Below, piece by piece: positions 35,091-42,971 of a stretch of DNA of 64,000 nucleotides. How positions within the stretch are numbered: the stretch's first letter is position 1; every line of letters starts with the position of its first letter. The DNA is from Planctomycetota bacterium (GTDB lineage Bacteria > Planctomycetota > UBA8742 > UBA2392). A program made the translations under genes and the position numbers. The notes beneath the pieces were generated by a model. That model was not told where the DNA came from. It searched no databases and worked only from the letters and a program-made list of their open reading frames with translations. The stretch spans positions 62,001 to 126,000 of the forward strand of contig JAGQRH010000002.1 in the NCBI GenBank assembly GCA_020425605.1, read 5' to 3'.

Positions 35091-36305
35091 TCATGACGAC
35101 GCAACGATGCGCCGCGCCCGCGCACTTCGCCGGGCACTTTCGGGCAGACGCTCGCCCGCCAACTCCTGTTGCAGCAACGCGAAGGCTTCCTTCTCGCTTA
35201 CGCACTTGCGCGCAACGGACAACACCAGCCCCGCGCCAACCAGGTAGAAGAAACAACTGCTGCCGCCAAAGCTGATGAACGGCAGACCGATACCCTTGGT
35301 GGGAACACTTGCAGTGACCACGGCCACGTTGATGGCGGCCTGCAAGCCGATCGCGGCCGTGATACCTGTCGCCAGCAGGCTGCCGAACCGGTCCGGCGCC
35401 CGTGCGGCGACCTTGGTTCCGAGAATCATCAGGGATACGAACAGGGCCAGCGTGAGTGCGGAGCCGATGAAGCCAGTCTCCTCGGCGAGCACGGCGAAGA
35501 TGAAGTCCGTCTCCTGTTCCGGCAGGTAGTACAGCTTCTGCATGCTGTTGCCGAGACCCTGGCCCTCCATGCCACCGCTGCCAATGGCAATCAGCGACTG
35601 CTTAACCTGGTGCCCCTTGCCGCGCGGGTCTTTGGCGGGGTCCAGGAAAGTAACGATACGGTCCTGGATGTGGTCGAACTTGGCGTACATCACGATGCTG
35701 GCAAACGGCAGAACAATCAGCGCGGCGATCGCGAGGTGGCGCATGCGAAGACCGCCCGCGAGCAGCACGATGAAGCTGCTGGCAGCGAGGAACAGGCTGG
35801 TGCCGAAATCCGGTTGCGCCATGGTCAGCACGACGTAGATGCCGACGAACATGCATGCGGGCAGGAAGCCACGCCGGATCGAGCCGAGTTCGTTTCGGCG
35901 CACGGCCGCGTATGTCGCCGCCGAGACAAGCAGTGCCAGCTTGGCGAAGTCGGATGGTTGAATACCGACGCCGCCGAAACGCAGCCAGCGTCGCGCGCCG
36001 TTGAACTCCGTGCCGATGCCCGGGATCAGGGTGAGAACCAGCAGCGCCAGACCGAGCAGATAGATCGGCTTGGCGAACTTCTGCCAGAGTTTGTAGTCAA
36101 GCCGGGCGACGATGGCCATGCCGGCAATGCCAAGCCCGACGAACATCAGGTGACGCTTGATGAAGACGAAGGGGTCGATGTCTGCACCGGGCACGACGCG
36201 AATGGCGCTGCTGCTGAAGACCATGACAACCCCGACGCCGACGAGCGCCAGGATGTTCAGCAGGTAAGCATTGCGCAGGGTGCGTGACACGGTGAGATAC
36301 CCCAT
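35091..36305 (-). CDS. ftsW: FtsW, septal SEDS glycosyltransferase
   Basis: 404 residues with about ten membrane helices. SEDS-family polymerase that links lipid II into glycan during division. Diagnostic segments: VMVFSSSAIR near the N-terminus, GARRWLRFGGVGIQPSDFAKL, the catalytic-loop PEQETDFIFAVLAEETGF with the Asp equivalent to E. coli D297, and LPFISFGGSSCFFYLVGAG. Next to murG, as in most dcw clusters, hence FtsW rather than RodA. No ftsI-type transpeptidase is visible in the window. Confidence 0.93.
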   Translation of the reverse strand: MGYLTVSRTLRNAYLLNILALVGVGVVMVFSSSAIRVVPGADIDPFVFIKRHLMFVGLGIAGMAIVARLDYKLWQKFAKPIYLLGLALLVLTLIPGIGTEFNGARRWLRFGGVGIQPSDFAKLALLVSAATYAAVRRNELGSIRRGFLPACMFVGIYVVLTMAQPDFGTSLFLAASSFIVLLAGGLRMRHLAIAALIVLPFASIVMYAKFDHIQDRIVTFLDPAKDPRGKGHQVKQSLIAIGSGGMEGQGLGNSMQKLYYLPEQETDFIFAVLAEETGFIGSALTLALFVSLMILGTKVAARAPDRFGSLLATGITAAIGLQAAINVAVVTASVPTKGIGLPFISFGGSSCFFYLVGAGLVLSVARKCVSEKEAFALLQQELAGERLPESARRSARARRIVASS

Positions 36306-36410
36306 CCGCCGCGAACATCACGGCATGGGCTATTCTTCGGATGTGCAAGCGCACGATCTTTGGCGAATGTTCGGGCGAGCGACAGAAGGCCTGTTGTGCG
36401 AACTGCATCA

Positions 36411-36474
36411 CGCCACGACGCTACGAGCGCCAAGACGCAACGGTATCACTGCGCAAACACGTAGCGTCGTGGCG
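36411..36474. repeat. 15-bp perfect inverted repeat upstream of ftsW
   Basis: CGCCACGACGCTACG (36411-36425) and its exact inverse CGTAGCGTCGTGGCG (36460-36474) flank a 34-base loop. It lies 106 bases upstream of the ftsW start and 45 bases after the terminator of the LTD lipoprotein. It could be a leader structure, a protein-binding palindrome or a small RNA. No gene is seen in this 261-base spacer. Confidence 0.75.
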
Positions 36475-36518
36475 GTCTTTGCGCCGTTAAGTGCTGCACT
36501 TGAATGGGTGTGAAAGCA

Positions 36519-36544
36519 AGCGCCCCCGCGTGAGCGAGGGCGCG
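36519..36544 (-). terminator. Hairpin after the LTD lipoprotein gene
   Basis: An imperfect GC-rich stem (GCGCCC at 36520-36525 with GGGCGC at 36538-36543, and CGC/GCG inside) lies 23 bases after the stop at 36567. Confidence 0.55.
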
Positions 36545-36566
36545 TAAGCGATTCTGATTCGGCTGG

Positions 36567-37229
36567 TTACTGCCCTGGCGTCGGGTTGGCTGCAGTCCAG
36601 GCGGTGCTGTTATTGGCCGTGCCGTCGTAGTGGTAGCTGAGGCCTTCCGCCGCTGCGGCGAGGAAGTCGCCGGCTGTCCACTCCTGCAACTGGTCGGCCG
36701 TGCCTTCAAAGTTCTGTGCGTCGGCGCCCCACTCGACGAAGTCGACGAGCGTTGTGCCGCTCTGCAGCAGGACCATTGAGCCGGTCGCCTGCAACTCAGC
36801 AAAGCTCGGTGAAAACTGCTCAGTGCCCGTATCCGTGCCGCTTGCTCCCACGTGAATCAGGACGCGTGCGTTGGCCGCAAGCTGGAAGCCGTAGCCGAAC
36901 GTGTGGTTCGAGAATCCGTCCGTCAGCATCCAACCGCCGATGTCGACCGGGGTGTTGCTGGAATTGAACAACTCAACGAACTGGTTGCCTGCGTTCGGCC
37001 CGGTCGGGTCGACCATCACTTCACTGACAACGACCGGCGTCGGGCTGACCGTATAGCCGCCCGGCGGCGTTGGTTTCGGAACCGAGTTCGCATTGGGGAG
37101 GTTCTGCGGGTTGGGCCCGTTCGCCTGTGGAACCATCACGTCACTCGTGACCGTGTTGGCGTAGTCGCCGCAGGCACTGGTCACAGCCGCGATCAGCAGC
37201 AGGGACAGCAGGATGGCGAAATTGCGCAT
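36567..37229 (-). CDS. Lipoprotein with a lamin-tail (LTD) domain
   Basis: 220 residues. Lipoprotein signal FAILLSLLLIAAVTSAC, then an Asn/Pro-rich spacer (about residues 28-65). A lamin-tail-type domain follows: VVVSEVMVDPTGPNAGNQFV, ELFNSSNTPVDIGGWMLTDG, ARVLIHVGASG, then VLLQSGTTLVDFVEWGAD, the usual strand order. LTD domains in bacterial secreted proteins are thought to bind or support surface macromolecules. SD GAAGAGG is about 6 bases before the ATG at 37229; a longer start at 37277 would spoil the signal peptide. Confidence 0.85.
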   Translation of the reverse strand: MRNFAILLSLLLIAAVTSACGDYANTVTSDVMVPQANGPNPQNLPNANSVPKPTPPGGYTVSPTPVVVSEVMVDPTGPNAGNQFVELFNSSNTPVDIGGWMLTDGFSNHTFGYGFQLAANARVLIHVGASGTDTGTEQFSPSFAELQATGSMVLLQSGTTLVDFVEWGADAQNFEGTADQLQEWTAGDFLAAAAEGLSYHYDGTANNSTAWTAANPTPGQ

Positions 37230-37330
37230 CTGTACCTCTTCAACAGGGTATACGCAGGGGTGGCGTCCGGCCCCCAAACGCGCGGACGTCGGGTGCTATC
37301 TCAGGGGGATAGGCGAAGTCTAAATCGGTA

Positions 37331-37362
37331 AGTCCAAGAGTACAAGAGTACAAAAGTACAAC
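37331..37362. repeat. Four tandem 8-base repeats (AGTACAAG type)
   Basis: AGTCCAAG, AGTACAAG, AGTACAAA, AGTACAAC in direct succession. They lie about 100 bases upstream of the LTD lipoprotein start, in its promoter region on the minus strand, where they read as TTGTACTC-type units. Confidence 0.85.
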
Positions 37363-37426
37363 GATCGGGGCTTCCTGGTCAGCGGCTGTACTGTTGCACC
37401 CCTGCATTGTTGTGTGCGTTTCAAAT

Positions 37427-37453
37427 GGACCGATCCCCGCAGCGGGGCGGTCC
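37427..37453 (-). terminator. Stem-loop, possible terminator
   Basis: GGACCG (37427-37432) with CGGTCC (37448-37453), and CCCC/GGGG inside. On the minus strand it is followed by ATTTGAAA. It could end transcripts arriving from the pilin gene or from the structured region upstream. Confidence 0.5.
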
Positions 37454-37538
37454 TGTCGGCGCGCATGCATTGACAGGGGCTTTTCCGCTGCAGGGATACG
37501 ATCGTTGTCGGATACCTCAATTTTAAGAACCGAGTGGA

Positions 37539-37685
37539 GCGGCGCGTGCGGTGGTCCCTGGCTGCCTTGCGGCGCTGGGCCACTTGGTCGCACGCATTGC
37601 TACATCGCAGTTCCTCCTTCCCCGGCCGACTCCGAGGCCCGGTGAGCCTTGGCCGTGCCGCAACGCCAGGGAACGCCCCGGCCGC
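37539..37685. ncRNA. Candidate structured RNA (long imperfect hairpin), strand uncertain
   Basis: The 460-base gap between the LTD gene and the pilin gene has no credible gene but has nested complementary blocks in register. GCGGC (about 37540) faces GCCGC (about 37681). GGTCCCTGGC (37553-37562) faces GCCAGGGAAC (37665-37674) with one mismatch. TTGCGGC (37567-37573) faces GCCGCAA (37657-37663). GGCCA (37578-37582) faces TGGCC (37650-37654). The apex of 67 bases can form a further GGCC hairpin. The shape recalls 6S-type rods but I do not recognise a family; SRP, tmRNA and RNase P signatures are absent. A TTGACA lies upstream on the plus strand at 37468-37475. Confidence 0.4.
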
Positions 37686-37687
37686 GT

Positions 37688-38338
37688 TTAGTCAAAAACG
37701 CCGTCAAACGGCTTCACTTTGCCAAAGAGCTCGGCACCGGGTTGATCCCACTGCTCTTTGGTGATTTCGTGACCCCAACCCTGCAGTTCCTCGAGGGTTA
37801 CGTACTCCGCAACTTCGCCGTCCGACCAGATGGTGATGACTTCACCTTCATGGTTGATCCAGTTGCGTTCATTGCTGCAGATCACGACCCGTCGCGCTTT
37901 GCCGCGAGCTGTCATGACCACCATGCACTCGTTTCCCTGCGGCGCGGTCCAGCTGCAGCCGAGTGGGTCGAGGATGAACATCTCCGGCTCGTCGAGGCTG
38001 CGGCGGTCCATTTCAATGTCCTGGCCGCCCTTGCTGACCATCTTCGGCAGCATGTCGGCCTCGAGGATCTTGTTCTTGAAGCAGGCCTCCCAGAACTCGC
38101 GCCCGCGCTTGTCTGCGACCGGGCCGCGGATCAGCTTGACGCGGGTCTTTTCGTCGGTGGAGACTTTCATCTGCAGCGCGTTGTAGAGGTCCTGAAGGAC
38201 CTTTTTGTCGAGGTCGTGCCCCGCCTTCTTCATCTTGGATACAACCGATGTCGCCAGGACGCTGGCAAGCAAACCGATGATCGCAATGACCACCATTAAC
38301 TCGACAAGGGTGAAGCCGCGGAAAGCTTTGCGCTGCAT
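37688..38338 (-). CDS. Type II secretion / type IV pilin-like prepilin (pseudopilin)
   Basis: 216 residues with a class III prepilin signal: a short basic leader MQRKAFRG, cleavage before FTLVELMVVIAIIGLLAS, Glu5 of the mature protein kept, then a hydrophobic helix. The globular part (FWEACFKNKILEADMLPKMV, NECMVVMTARG, VVICSNERNW) is large for a GspG-type pilin. SD CGGAG is 8 bases before the ATG. It needs a prepilin peptidase and an assembly ATPase, neither seen here. A promoter candidate lies at 38396-38424. An upstream frame to 38617 is an artefact without SD. Confidence 0.9.
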   Translation of the reverse strand: MQRKAFRGFTLVELMVVIAIIGLLASVLATSVVSKMKKAGHDLDKKVLQDLYNALQMKVSTDEKTRVKLIRGPVADKRGREFWEACFKNKILEADMLPKMVSKGGQDIEMDRRSLDEPEMFILDPLGCSWTAPQGNECMVVMTARGKARRVVICSNERNWINHEGEVITIWSDGEVAEYVTLEELQGWGHEITKEQWDQPGAELFGKVKPFDGVFD

Positions 38339-38395
38339 GCTTGTACTCCGGAAGAAGAGGCTTGGTCGCCTACGCGGCGTGCCAGTCTGACTTCC

Positions 38396-38424
38396 AGTGT
38401 ACCGCCTGCTTTGCGGATTGTGAA
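38396..38424 (-). promoter_or_regulatory. Promoter of the pseudopilin gene
   Basis: On the minus strand: TTCACA (38424-38419), 17 bases, TACACT (38401-38396), 58 bases upstream of the ATG. Five of six and four of six consensus matches. Confidence 0.6.
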
Positions 38425-38507
38425 AAGCCGCGAAAGGATTGGCGCGCAAACTATCGCGGATGCGCAAGTCGGCCGAGGCGGATTGCGCCTCAACCAGTTG
38501 GCCCTGA

Positions 38508-38584
38508 ACACAAACACGGCGCTCCCCGGCATGGGGCCGCCGTGCACTGTTGAGAGACGTCGAGTGGGGCGCGGTTGCGCCCCA
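38508..38584 (-). terminator. Tandem hairpin terminators after the repeat-protein operon
   Basis: First on the minus strand: TGGGGCGC (38577-38584 arm) with GCGCCCCA (38565-38572 arm) and a 4-base loop. Second: CACGGCG (38538-38544 arm) with CGCCGTG (38515-38521 arm), plus an inner CCCC/GGGG, followed by TTTGTGTT. They end transcription from the genes at 38711-42937. The rest of the 372-base gap holds the pilin promoter and two direct repeats TTCATGAG (38613-38620, 38626-38633). Confidence 0.7.
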
Positions 38585-38710
38585 ACTAGAGTAAGGGTCT
38601 GGGTCTAAGGATTTCATGAGCGTTATTCATGAGTAACACCTGCACGCACTTGCCGCAAGCAAATGAAGCCCACCCAATTTGTAACGATGAGAAGTGGCTC
38701 TGCAGGCGGA

Positions 38711-40804
38711 TCAGCGGGTCGTGGCCTTTTTTCTGGCCCCGGCGGCGATCAGGCAAATGAACGCCAGCGCGATCTGCCAGAATGAATCCCGAGAGTTGCT
38801 GGAGCAACCGCTGTCGTTGTCACCTCCCGCGCCGCCGCTAGGGGGCGGGTTCGGTGCGGCGCTGTTGATGCTCAGGCACTCAACGAGTGTGCCGGGAACA
38901 CCGACGGTTTCCGTGCCGCCCGACACGCCGAGCGCGGCAACCTGGGCCCAGAAGTCGTCGGATAACTGGGCGCTGCCGCTGAGTCTTACGACCAGGAAGA
39001 AGCGCCGGCTCTGGTTGGCGGCAAAGGCAATCGACTGGCTGAACGTCAGGCTGCCGTCGTCGGCCGGGAATGCGCTTGCGGATGCCGCATAGAGCACGTC
39101 AGTTGCGTCGTATGAGCCGCTAACGTTGGTGTCCTCGTACAGGGCGACCGAAGCGAAGCCCGTCTGGTCGAACAGCGAGCCCGCCGCGGCGACCGTGATC
39201 GAGTCGAGGTTGGCTGTGCCAACGGCGTTGTTCGTCAGCAGGAACTCGGCCGCCTGCACGCCGATGCCGACCGGGCCCTGTTCGTTGTAGGCGACGTTCT
39301 GGACTGTAGCCGACGTAGCCAGAGTCAGCGTCGGGGCCTGAATGTGGATGCCGGGCACGACCGCCGTGGGCAGGCCCGAGTGCATGTTGCCGGTGGCGCT
39401 GATGGCGGTGACGCGGGTGTCGAAGGTCTGCCCGTAGGTCGCAAGCGTCGGCCCGTTGAGCTGCACGACGAGCAGCAGGCGCTTGGTCTCATTCGGGCTG
39501 AAGTTCAGCGCATCGGTAAATGTCAGGCTGCCGTCGTCGCCCGGGTAAGCCGAATAGGCCGAGCCGAACTGGGTGTCCACACCCGGGTCGTAGCTGCCGT
39601 TGCTGTTGGAATCGACGAACAGGCGGACGTCGGAGAAGGCGGAGGAGTCATCGCCCGAGCCCGAGGCCGCAAGCGTGATTGAGTTGAGAGTCGCCGAATT
39701 CGAGTGGCTGACGACATCGAACGCGCCAATCGCAAACCCACTCCCCCCGCCGGTAGACGTAGGCGCAACATCAAGCGCCGCCCCCGCAACCGAAACTACC
39801 CGCAAGTAGTCGCCGACACGGTGGGCAGGTTCAAGGGTAGCGGAACCAGAGTTGGGTTGTGAGGTGGCTCTTCGCATGCTCCAAGCCATTTCCCCGTCGT
39901 CAACGAACGTGTTTGCCGTGCCGAACCAGGTTAACTGGTCACCTACGCCAGATGGCGTCCACGATTGGCCAAACGGAGAAGCGCCGAAGTACAGTCCGGG
40001 CGCGTCATACGGCAGGCCGCCGACAGAAGAAGCCCACCAACCTGTTGTGTCGAATGGTCCGACCGGATAGCTGGTCGAGTCCGTAACCCAAGTCAAGAAT
40101 GGCGTGGTTCCTGCTGCTCCGAATTTTGCTTGGCCGAATATGATCGGCCCGCCCCACGCTTGGCCAGATATCCAAGAGCCGTCGTGATTGTCCAGTAGCA
40201 GACGAAACGAATAATCATAGGGTGCAGAAGTACCGGTGAGGTCGTATTCCAACCGCAGCGGTGTCGCACCGTTCAGTATTCCCACACCCCCGGTGTAGGT
40301 CGTAGGAATGCCAGTGGGCACGGCGCCAGTCACGCCAACTGAACTCACTATCGTGCGGAAGCCTTGCTGATAATTCGGAAGAACCGCGCCGTTCATCTTG
40401 CCAACAATTAGAAACCGCTTTGACGCACCGGAAGCAAAACCGGTGGACTCTGCGTAAGTCAAGCTACCATCGTCCATAGGATACGCCGCGTATGCGGCTC
40501 CATAGCGAGTATCCATGTTGGCGTCGTAGCTACCGTTGCCATCGCTGTCGAGATATAAGCCAATCTCAGAAAAGGCCGTTGAATCGTCGCCGCTGCCGAT
40601 TGCGGTCAGCGTAATACTCTGGAGCACCGCGCCAGTGGCCCCAGTGTTTGAGATCTCGAATGCACCCATCAGGAAGCCTACACCATTGCCTGTGTAGTCG
40701 CGCGGTACGGACACGGTAGGTATCTGCACCAAGTTCACAACAAGCGCCGCCTCAAGCGCAGCGGGGCAAATGAGTGAAAGCAAGCCAATGACTAAACTTC
40801 GCAT
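38711..40804 (-). CDS. Secreted three-repeat protein with a Cys-type C-terminal sorting signal (697 aa)
   Basis: Signal peptide (MRSLVIGLLSLICPAALEA), then three copies of a domain of about 130 residues. Each carries an SIT(L/V)-A-GS-D(D)-FS-V/I-L-D-NGSYD-..-AFP/AYP-DDGSLTF pattern: one near the N-terminus, one mid-protein and one near 500-620. A Trp-rich insert (GGPIIFGQAKFG, GWWASSVGG) separates copies one and two. The C-terminus is PPPSGGAGGDNDSGCSS, a hydrophobic helix (FWQIALAFICLIAAGA) and RKKATTR. This is a tripartite Gly-rich/Cys, helix, basic-end signal like the MYXO- or Synerg-CTERM types. It lies 21 bases after the Gly-rich gene, likely one transcript. ATG (40804) or GTG (40819) may start it. 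Confidence 0.8.
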   Translation of the reverse strand: MRSLVIGLLSLICPAALEAALVVNLVQIPTVSVPRDYTGNGVGFLMGAFEISNTGATGAVLQSITLTAIGSGDDSTAFSEIGLYLDSDGNGSYDANMDTRYGAAYAAYPMDDGSLTYAESTGFASGASKRFLIVGKMNGAVLPNYQQGFRTIVSSVGVTGAVPTGIPTTYTGGVGILNGATPLRLEYDLTGTSAPYDYSFRLLLDNHDGSWISGQAWGGPIIFGQAKFGAAGTTPFLTWVTDSTSYPVGPFDTTGWWASSVGGLPYDAPGLYFGASPFGQSWTPSGVGDQLTWFGTANTFVDDGEMAWSMRRATSQPNSGSATLEPAHRVGDYLRVVSVAGAALDVAPTSTGGGSGFAIGAFDVVSHSNSATLNSITLAASGSGDDSSAFSDVRLFVDSNSNGSYDPGVDTQFGSAYSAYPGDDGSLTFTDALNFSPNETKRLLLVVQLNGPTLATYGQTFDTRVTAISATGNMHSGLPTAVVPGIHIQAPTLTLATSATVQNVAYNEQGPVGIGVQAAEFLLTNNAVGTANLDSITVAAAGSLFDQTGFASVALYEDTNVSGSYDATDVLYAASASAFPADDGSLTFSQSIAFAANQSRRFFLVVRLSGSAQLSDDFWAQVAALGVSGGTETVGVPGTLVECLSINSAAPNPPPSGGAGGDNDSGCSSNSRDSFWQIALAFICLIAAGARKKATTR

Positions 40805-40825
40805 TTGCAGACCAATCACGATGGC

Positions 40826-42937
40826 TCATTTCGCCTCTGACTTGGCACCCGTGGTTCCTGACTGGCCAATGGGATAGGGAGCATATACCGCGACACCTGC
40901 TCCCCCGTGCGAGTTTGCAGTTGTTCCACCGAGGCCCACCCCGTCTCCGTCTCCACAGAACGCCCGTGCAAACCAACCCATGCTGGTAGTGTCCCCAATT
41001 TCAGTATATGCATCGGCATCTCCACCGTCTCCGTTCGATCCCAATGCGGCGTTACCTCCATAGGCAATCGCATTTCGCCTGGCATCGGCGGCTGCGTTGC
41101 CGCCCTTCGTAGTTCCTACTCCGCCAATTGCCGTTGCATCGGCCCCGTTGTTGTGGTCAGTAGCTGCCAGCGCATTTCCGCCTGTCGCCCCCGCTCCGCC
41201 GGTTGCGACTGCATCACCATTTGTCGAGTACGCATCGGCGTACCCCCCATCTCCTCCACCAATCCCCGCCCCGCCTGTTGCGGTGGCCGTGCCATTTGTT
41301 GAGTCAGCGTCGGCCGGGCCGCCCAGAGAGCCGCCTGCTCCACCATAGGCGTCGGCGTCATTCGTGGCTTCGGCTTTTCCGAGACCGCCGTACAGGTTGC
41401 CGATGCCGCCGCGACCCTCCGCGTCTCCGCCGCCGAGTGCCTTTGCCCAGCCGATGCCACCGGCTGTGAATCCTGAAACCCCGTTGATGCTGGCGCCGCC
41501 TTCCGCATACGCATTGCCACTGCCGGTATTTGTTGCCAGGCCGTTACCGCCGCTCCTATTTGTGTAGTAGCTCGCACCACCGTTGGCCCAAGCGTAGGTG
41601 TCGCCGGCGGCCGTTGCTATGCCGCCGGTTCCTGCGGTTCCACCAGTTGCCCATGCGTCTCCGTCAGCCGTCGCGTCGGCATCGCCCCCCTGACTGTTGC
41701 CAGACGTACTGGCGGTGCCGCCATAAGCAACCGCGTCTCCGCCAGTTCCGATGGCTTCGGCGTATCCGCCCTGACCCGTGGTTGAGGACGCATACCCGCC
41801 ATAAGCATAGGCATCGAACGCATTACCCAGGGCGGGGACTCCGGAGTGGGCGTCGCCCCCATTGCTCACGCCGTCGCCTCCGTATGCCCTTGCCTCGCCA
41901 CTCGGTGCTGCGGCGAACGCATCGCCACCAGTCGAGCCGCTGCCTATGCTGTCGCCGCCGTAGGAGATTGCGTCGCTGTTGTCGCTGCTTGCCGAGGCTT
42001 CGCCGCCAGTGCCGTTGGTTCCGGTGGTGTCTCCTCCGTACGCCTGCGCTCCTCCATAGCCGTCGGCCGTTGCCGATCCCCCCGTCAGCACTCCGTCGCC
42101 GCCGGTAGCTATCGCCGGTCCGACAGGAGATTCCGCCACCGCATTTCCCCCCGTGGAGTTGCTGCCAGTTGCGTTTCCTCCCCCGGCCGCTGCATTTCCA
42201 AGACCCCAACTGCCGTTGGTGCTGTATGCGTAGGCGTCGCCGCCCGTGCCTCCCGATCCAGTAGCGTTACCGCCAACGGCGCCTGTGCCGTTGTAGCCGT
42301 ATGCTTCGGCCCCGCCCCCGGTTCCTGTGTCAGCGTTGCCGCCTGTCGCATAGGCGAAGCCCGGCAATTGGCAATCTACGTACGCGAGCCCGCCGTTATA
42401 GCCGCCGGTCCCATCCCCGGACCAGGCTTCGCAGCCGCCGGAATTCGTCCCGTTGTTGGTGGATGTGGCGTCGCCGCCATTGCCGCCGCCGAGCAGCGTG
42501 ACCGACCCCTTGCCGCCAAGCGTATACACACTGGAATAGTCCGTGTCGCATGTTCCCGTCGAGCTGAAGCCGTGTTGTGTCAGTCCGGTGGCATCCGCGG
42601 CAGTGACGATAAGAATAGAGTAATCAGGGTCGCTGGCGCCGGTAGCTAGCGATTGAGTGCCGGTTCCCCAACGGATCAGGTTTACTCCGAAGTTTGTTGT
42701 AATGTAGCTTGAACTGTCAGACGGGTCTGAGAACGAGTTAGTGATGCAGTCTGCGTGAAATGCACGCAGTTGAAGTCCCATGGTCGCTTGTGTTTTCGGC
42801 GCCAGTGAAACAGGAGAGCCGCCGTAGATGTAGAAGTTGTCTACGAGCACTTTGTCAAACGTGGTCTGCGCCTTCAGTTGCGCGCTGCAGAGCACTGCCA
42901 TCAAGGCGATCGCGCCCACTGCCCCAAACCGGTTCAC
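40826..42937 (-). CDS. Large secreted Gly/Ala/Asp repeat protein (703 aa)
   Basis: A signal peptide (VNRFGAVGAIALMAVLCSAQLKA) and a head domain of about 120 residues with cysteines (HADCITNSFSDPSD, STGTCDTDYSS) are followed by more than 500 residues of degenerate repeats. The repeat theme is GG-(D/N)-A-x-A-x-G-G; I count eight GGDA units, and motifs such as TGGDAYAYSTNG recur. A regular Gly-Gly spacing with alternating small residues suggests a fibrous or beta-helical surface structure, possibly calcium-binding through the Asp residues. I start at the GTG at 42937 with AAGGGGAA upstream; the open frame to 43012 only reads through a poly-C tract. Not a known adhesin family to me. Confidence 0.75.
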   Translation of the reverse strand: MNRFGAVGAIALMAVLCSAQLKAQTTFDKVLVDNFYIYGGSPVSLAPKTQATMGLQLRAFHADCITNSFSDPSDSSSYITTNFGVNLIRWGTGTQSLATGASDPDYSILIVTAADATGLTQHGFSSTGTCDTDYSSVYTLGGKGSVTLLGGGNGGDATSTNNGTNSGGCEAWSGDGTGGYNGGLAYVDCQLPGFAYATGGNADTGTGGGAEAYGYNGTGAVGGNATGSGGTGGDAYAYSTNGSWGLGNAAAGGGNATGSNSTGGNAVAESPVGPAIATGGDGVLTGGSATADGYGGAQAYGGDTTGTNGTGGEASASSDNSDAISYGGDSIGSGSTGGDAFAAAPSGEARAYGGDGVSNGGDAHSGVPALGNAFDAYAYGGYASSTTGQGGYAEAIGTGGDAVAYGGTASTSGNSQGGDADATADGDAWATGGTAGTGGIATAAGDTYAWANGGASYYTNRSGGNGLATNTGSGNAYAEGGASINGVSGFTAGGIGWAKALGGGDAEGRGGIGNLYGGLGKAEATNDADAYGGAGGSLGGPADADSTNGTATATGGAGIGGGDGGYADAYSTNGDAVATGGAGATGGNALAATDHNNGADATAIGGVGTTKGGNAAADARRNAIAYGGNAALGSNGDGGDADAYTEIGDTTSMGWFARAFCGDGDGVGLGGTTANSHGGAGVAVYAPYPIGQSGTTGAKSEAK

Positions 42938-42971
42938 GGGTTCCCCTTTTTCGAGCGAGTTAACCGCTTTT

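Noticed and set aside
35169..36287. A 372-codon plus-strand open frame opposite ftsW
   Set aside because: Its Gln/Glu/His/Asp-rich translation is the expected antisense of a membrane protein; ftsW is clear on the other strand.
37331..37362. CRISPR-like repeats
   Set aside because: Units are 8 bases with no spacers; no cas gene or true CRISPR array is present in the window.
37539..37685. SRP (4.5S), tmRNA or RNase P RNA
   Set aside because: The region folds, but I find no GGAAGGAAGCAG-type tetraloop context, no tmRNA resume frame or tRNA-like ends, and no RNase P GAGGAAAGUC core on either strand.
40826..42937. Calcium-binding RTX toxin
   Set aside because: The GGDA units lack the GGxGxDxUx nonapeptide pattern, and no type I secretion genes are nearby.
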